A stretch of DNA of 34,612 nucleotides from Ancylothrix sp. D3o (GTDB taxonomy: Bacteria; Cyanobacteriota; Cyanobacteriia; Cyanobacteriales; Oscillatoriaceae): NCBI RefSeq assembly GCF_025370775.1, contig NZ_JAMXEX010000027.1:1-34612 (forward strand), given 5' to 3'. The stretch's first letter is position 1, and each line of letters opens with the position of its first letter. Made by a program: the position numbers and the translations under genes. The notes beneath the pieces were generated by a model. It had not been told where the DNA came from and searched no databases. It saw only the letters and a list, made by a program, of their open reading frames with translations. This document shows positions 32,463 to 34,612 of this stretch, piece after piece.

Positions 32463-32863
32463 TGAAATTTTTACTCGATACCAACATCTGTATTTACATT
32501 ATCAAGCGTAAACCTCAACAAGTATTAGAGCGATTTCAAACCTTAAATCCCTTGGATGTAGGCATTTCATCTATCACCGTCGCAGAGTTAGAATATGGTG
32601 CTTACAAAAGTCAGCGTATCGAGCAAAACCGAATCGCCCTGGCTCAATTTTTGCTACCACTGGAAATAGTTTCATTTGATGAAAAAGCAACCCAAGTTTA
32701 CGGACAACTTCGAGCCACCCTAGAACAACAGGGAACCGTCATCGGCGCAATGGATATGCTTATCGCATCCCAAGCTATTGCACTAGGGCTAACACTCGTT
32801 ACAAACAACACAGGAGAGTTTTCTCGAATCCAAAATTTAGCTTTAGAAAACTGGACAGTTTAA
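32462..32863 (+). CDS. vapC: VapC-type PIN-domain ribonuclease toxin
   Basis: A 133-residue PIN-domain toxin that likely cleaves tRNA or rRNA when free of VapB. Acidic residues of the active site are D6 (FLLDTNI), E42 (TVAELEYG) and D98 (IGAMDMLIA), with LVTNNTGEFSRI (about 112-123) closing the site, Asn replacing the fourth acid as is common. Length and motifs are those of the FitB/VapC group, and the gene looks intact. It is convergent with the gamma-glutamyltransferase gene, whose stop is only 18 bp away. Confidence 0.92.
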   Translation: MKFLLDTNICIYIIKRKPQQVLERFQTLNPLDVGISSITVAELEYGAYKSQRIEQNRIALAQFLLPLEIVSFDEKATQVYGQLRATLEQQGTVIGAMDMLIASQAIALGLTLVTNNTGEFSRIQNLALENWTV

Positions 32864-32881
32864 TGTAATCAAAAAAACTCC

Positions 32882-34498
32882 CTACCAAGCCATCGCCAAA
32901 CCATCCGCACGGGGCTCACTTCCAGCCACAAAAACCCCATTCTCTCTCACAATAATTTGCCCCCTGCCAAACTGGCCGGTTTCCGCCACATCGGAACCAT
33001 CCTTTAAATCACCCAATCTCACATCGTGCCCCCGCCCGCGTAAACCCTCAATAATTGACTCCGAAACTCCCGACTCCACCAACACCAAATTACCCTCCAT
33101 AAACTGCCAACGAGGCGCATCTAAAGCCGCCTGGGGGTTCATTTCATAATCAGCCATATTAGCCACAACCTGTAAATGTCCCTGCGGCTGCATTGGCCCA
33201 CCCATCACCCCAAAGGGCCCCACCGGCACCCCATCCCTTGTGAGAAAACCAGGCATAATTGTGTGATAAGCACGCTTCCCAGGGCTATACTCATTTGGAT
33301 GTCCCACCTCAAAACTAAACCCAACACCTCGATTTTGCAAAGAAATACCCGTCCCCGGCACCACAACCCCACTGCCAAACCCCATATAATTTGATTGTAT
33401 AAACGAAACCATCAACTCCCCATCCGCCGCCGCCAAATATACAGTCCCCCCCTTCGGCAACCCCGGCACCGCCAAATTAATCGCTTTTTCTGTAATTAAT
33501 TCCGCCCGTTTTTTCCCATAATTCTTATCAAGCAACTCCTCAACCCTCACCTGCATAAAATCTGCATCCGCAACGTACTGTTTCACATCAGCAAACGCCA
33601 ATTTCATCGCCTCAATTTGCAAATGATAACTCTCCACAGACTCACGCGGATATTGCGAAACATCGAAATTTTCCAAAATATTCAACGCCATTAAAGCAGC
33701 AATTCCTTGGGTATTTGGGGGCATTTCCCACACCGTTAAACCGTGATACTCTGTGCTAATCGGTGTCACCCAATCCGCTTGGTGTGCTACCAAATCCTCA
33801 CGGCTCAAAAATCCGCCACTTTCCGCCGCATAATTTGCAATCTTTTCTGCCAACTTCCCCTTATAAAAACTCTCCCCCCCACTCGCTGCAATTTCCCGCA
33901 AAGTCTTTGCCTGATCCACACTTCCCCAAATTTCCCCCGCCGCCGGTGCGCGGTTATTTCTAAAAAAAACCTCTTTTAACGGAGCAAAAATTGTGTCATT
34001 TAAAGGCAAATAAATCTGCTCTGCTCGTTTCCAATACTCTGCAACCACAGGTGACACAGGATAACCCTCTTCAGCATACCGGATGGCCGGTTCAAACAAG
34101 CGTTCAAAGGGCAACCGGCCCCAACGTTCCCAAAGTGTCCGCCAAGCCGAAACCGCCCCTGGCACCGTCACCGGCAACCAACCATAAGGCGATTGCATAC
34201 CACAAAATGTCTCTTTTGTCAAGTTCTGCGGGCTTTTTCCTGAACCATTTAACCCATGCAGCGAACCATCCCAGACTAAAGCAAAAGCATCCGATCCGAT
34301 GCCGTTGGCTGTGGGTTCTACTACTGTTAATGTGATAGCCATCGCTACCGCCGCATCAACAGCATTCCCGCCGCTGTGCAACATTTCCATCCCCGCCGCC
34401 GTTGCCAGAGGTTGGCCGGTGGCCACAGCACCCCGACAACCCATAATCACACGCCGCGTCGAAGCGTAAGGATAATGACTTAAATTCTTTTGACTCAT
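32882..34498 (-). CDS. ggt: Gamma-glutamyltransferase family protein
   Basis: The enzyme transfers or hydrolyses the gamma-glutamyl group of glutathione and related peptides. It is an Ntn-hydrolase made as one chain and self-cleaved before the catalytic Thr. With the ATG at 34498 it has 538 residues; an 18-residue upstream extension lacks support. Thr352 in PKGGTVYLAAADG is the predicted nucleophile, followed by SFIQSNYMGFGSGVVVPGTG and the GVMGGPMQPQGHLQV substrate motif. EPTANGIGSD (61-70) is typical of the YwrD-like branch. No signal peptide is evident, so the protein may be cytoplasmic, unlike periplasmic E. coli Ggt. It works on the product of the gshA pathway, though the two genes are not linked in an operon. 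Confidence 0.9.
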   Translation of the reverse strand: MSQKNLSHYPYASTRRVIMGCRGAVATGQPLATAAGMEMLHSGGNAVDAAVAMAITLTVVEPTANGIGSDAFALVWDGSLHGLNGSGKSPQNLTKETFCGMQSPYGWLPVTVPGAVSAWRTLWERWGRLPFERLFEPAIRYAEEGYPVSPVVAEYWKRAEQIYLPLNDTIFAPLKEVFFRNNRAPAAGEIWGSVDQAKTLREIAASGGESFYKGKLAEKIANYAAESGGFLSREDLVAHQADWVTPISTEYHGLTVWEMPPNTQGIAALMALNILENFDVSQYPRESVESYHLQIEAMKLAFADVKQYVADADFMQVRVEELLDKNYGKKRAELITEKAINLAVPGLPKGGTVYLAAADGELMVSFIQSNYMGFGSGVVVPGTGISLQNRGVGFSFEVGHPNEYSPGKRAYHTIMPGFLTRDGVPVGPFGVMGGPMQPQGHLQVVANMADYEMNPQAALDAPRWQFMEGNLVLVESGVSESIIEGLRGRGHDVRLGDLKDGSDVAETGQFGRGQIIVRENGVFVAGSEPRADGLAMAW

Positions 34499-34612
34499 AA
34501 CACAACAAAACCTGAAACGAACAACTTTTAAGCAATATAGCATTACGCGCATACGTTAGGACAATTTTTAAAAGCAGAATCCACACATTCTTGCAGAGTT
34601 TCAAACTCTTTT

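Overview
The window looks like chromosome of a filamentous, Oscillatoriales-type cyanobacterium. This is inferred from gene families typical of cyanobacteria: the cyanobacterial form of glutamate-cysteine ligase, LarC, a UPF0104 membrane protein, low-temperature/LEA-like repeat proteins, and IS630 and IS5-type transposase relics. The hexamer GCCGGT/ACCGGC is very abundant throughout, while the classic cyanobacterial HIP1 octamer GCGATCGC was not seen in a reading by eye.

Region 1 (1-5600) is an accessory element. A small XRE repressor gene faces a divergent promoter that carries two copies of a TATAAAC-T-GTTTATA operator. Next come a control region with four 11-bp iterons, then six same-strand genes, four of them translationally coupled. 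These include three paralogous small proteins and a DNA-binding protein with a DnaJ-like zinc motif. The element ends in an IS110-like DEDD recombinase gene and a terminator. The 305-nt gap before the recombinase contains a full-core type I hammerhead ribozyme (3997-4058), followed by two copies of a ~50-nt module in the position where IS110 elements carry guide-type (bridge) RNA. This is the strongest candidate for an undescribed system in the window.

Region 2 (5600-16000) is ordinary chromosome: a TauE/SafE transporter, a cyanobacterial unknown, a UPF0104 protein, a decayed surface/hydrolase gene, a lipoprotein, an exported LEA-like helical protein, larC, and a glycine-zipper protein with eleven 16-residue repeats. 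Several gaps hold strong hairpins. One is a 99-nt two-tier inverted repeat at 11385-11483.

Region 3 (16000-19600) is a graveyard of mobile DNA next to a tRNA-Met(CAT) gene. It holds a tRNA 3'-end-like remnant, an IS630 relic, an IS5-type transposase relic, and a tyrosine integrase reading away from the tRNA that is broken only by one in-frame amber codon.

Region 4 (20000-26040) carries an envelope M23/LysM peptidase whose promoter overlaps a CRP-type palindrome, trmL, gshA, a small membrane protein, and a large inverted repeat between convergent genes.

Region 5 (26038-34500) carries a three-gene operon (dynamin-like GTPase, TRAFAC-type GTPase, single-pass membrane protein), then a Panacea/DUF4065 antitoxin-toxin pair, a divergent VapBC pair, and a gamma-glutamyltransferase. 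The dynamin operon beside two toxin-antitoxin modules suggests a stress- or phage-response neighbourhood, but this is inference.
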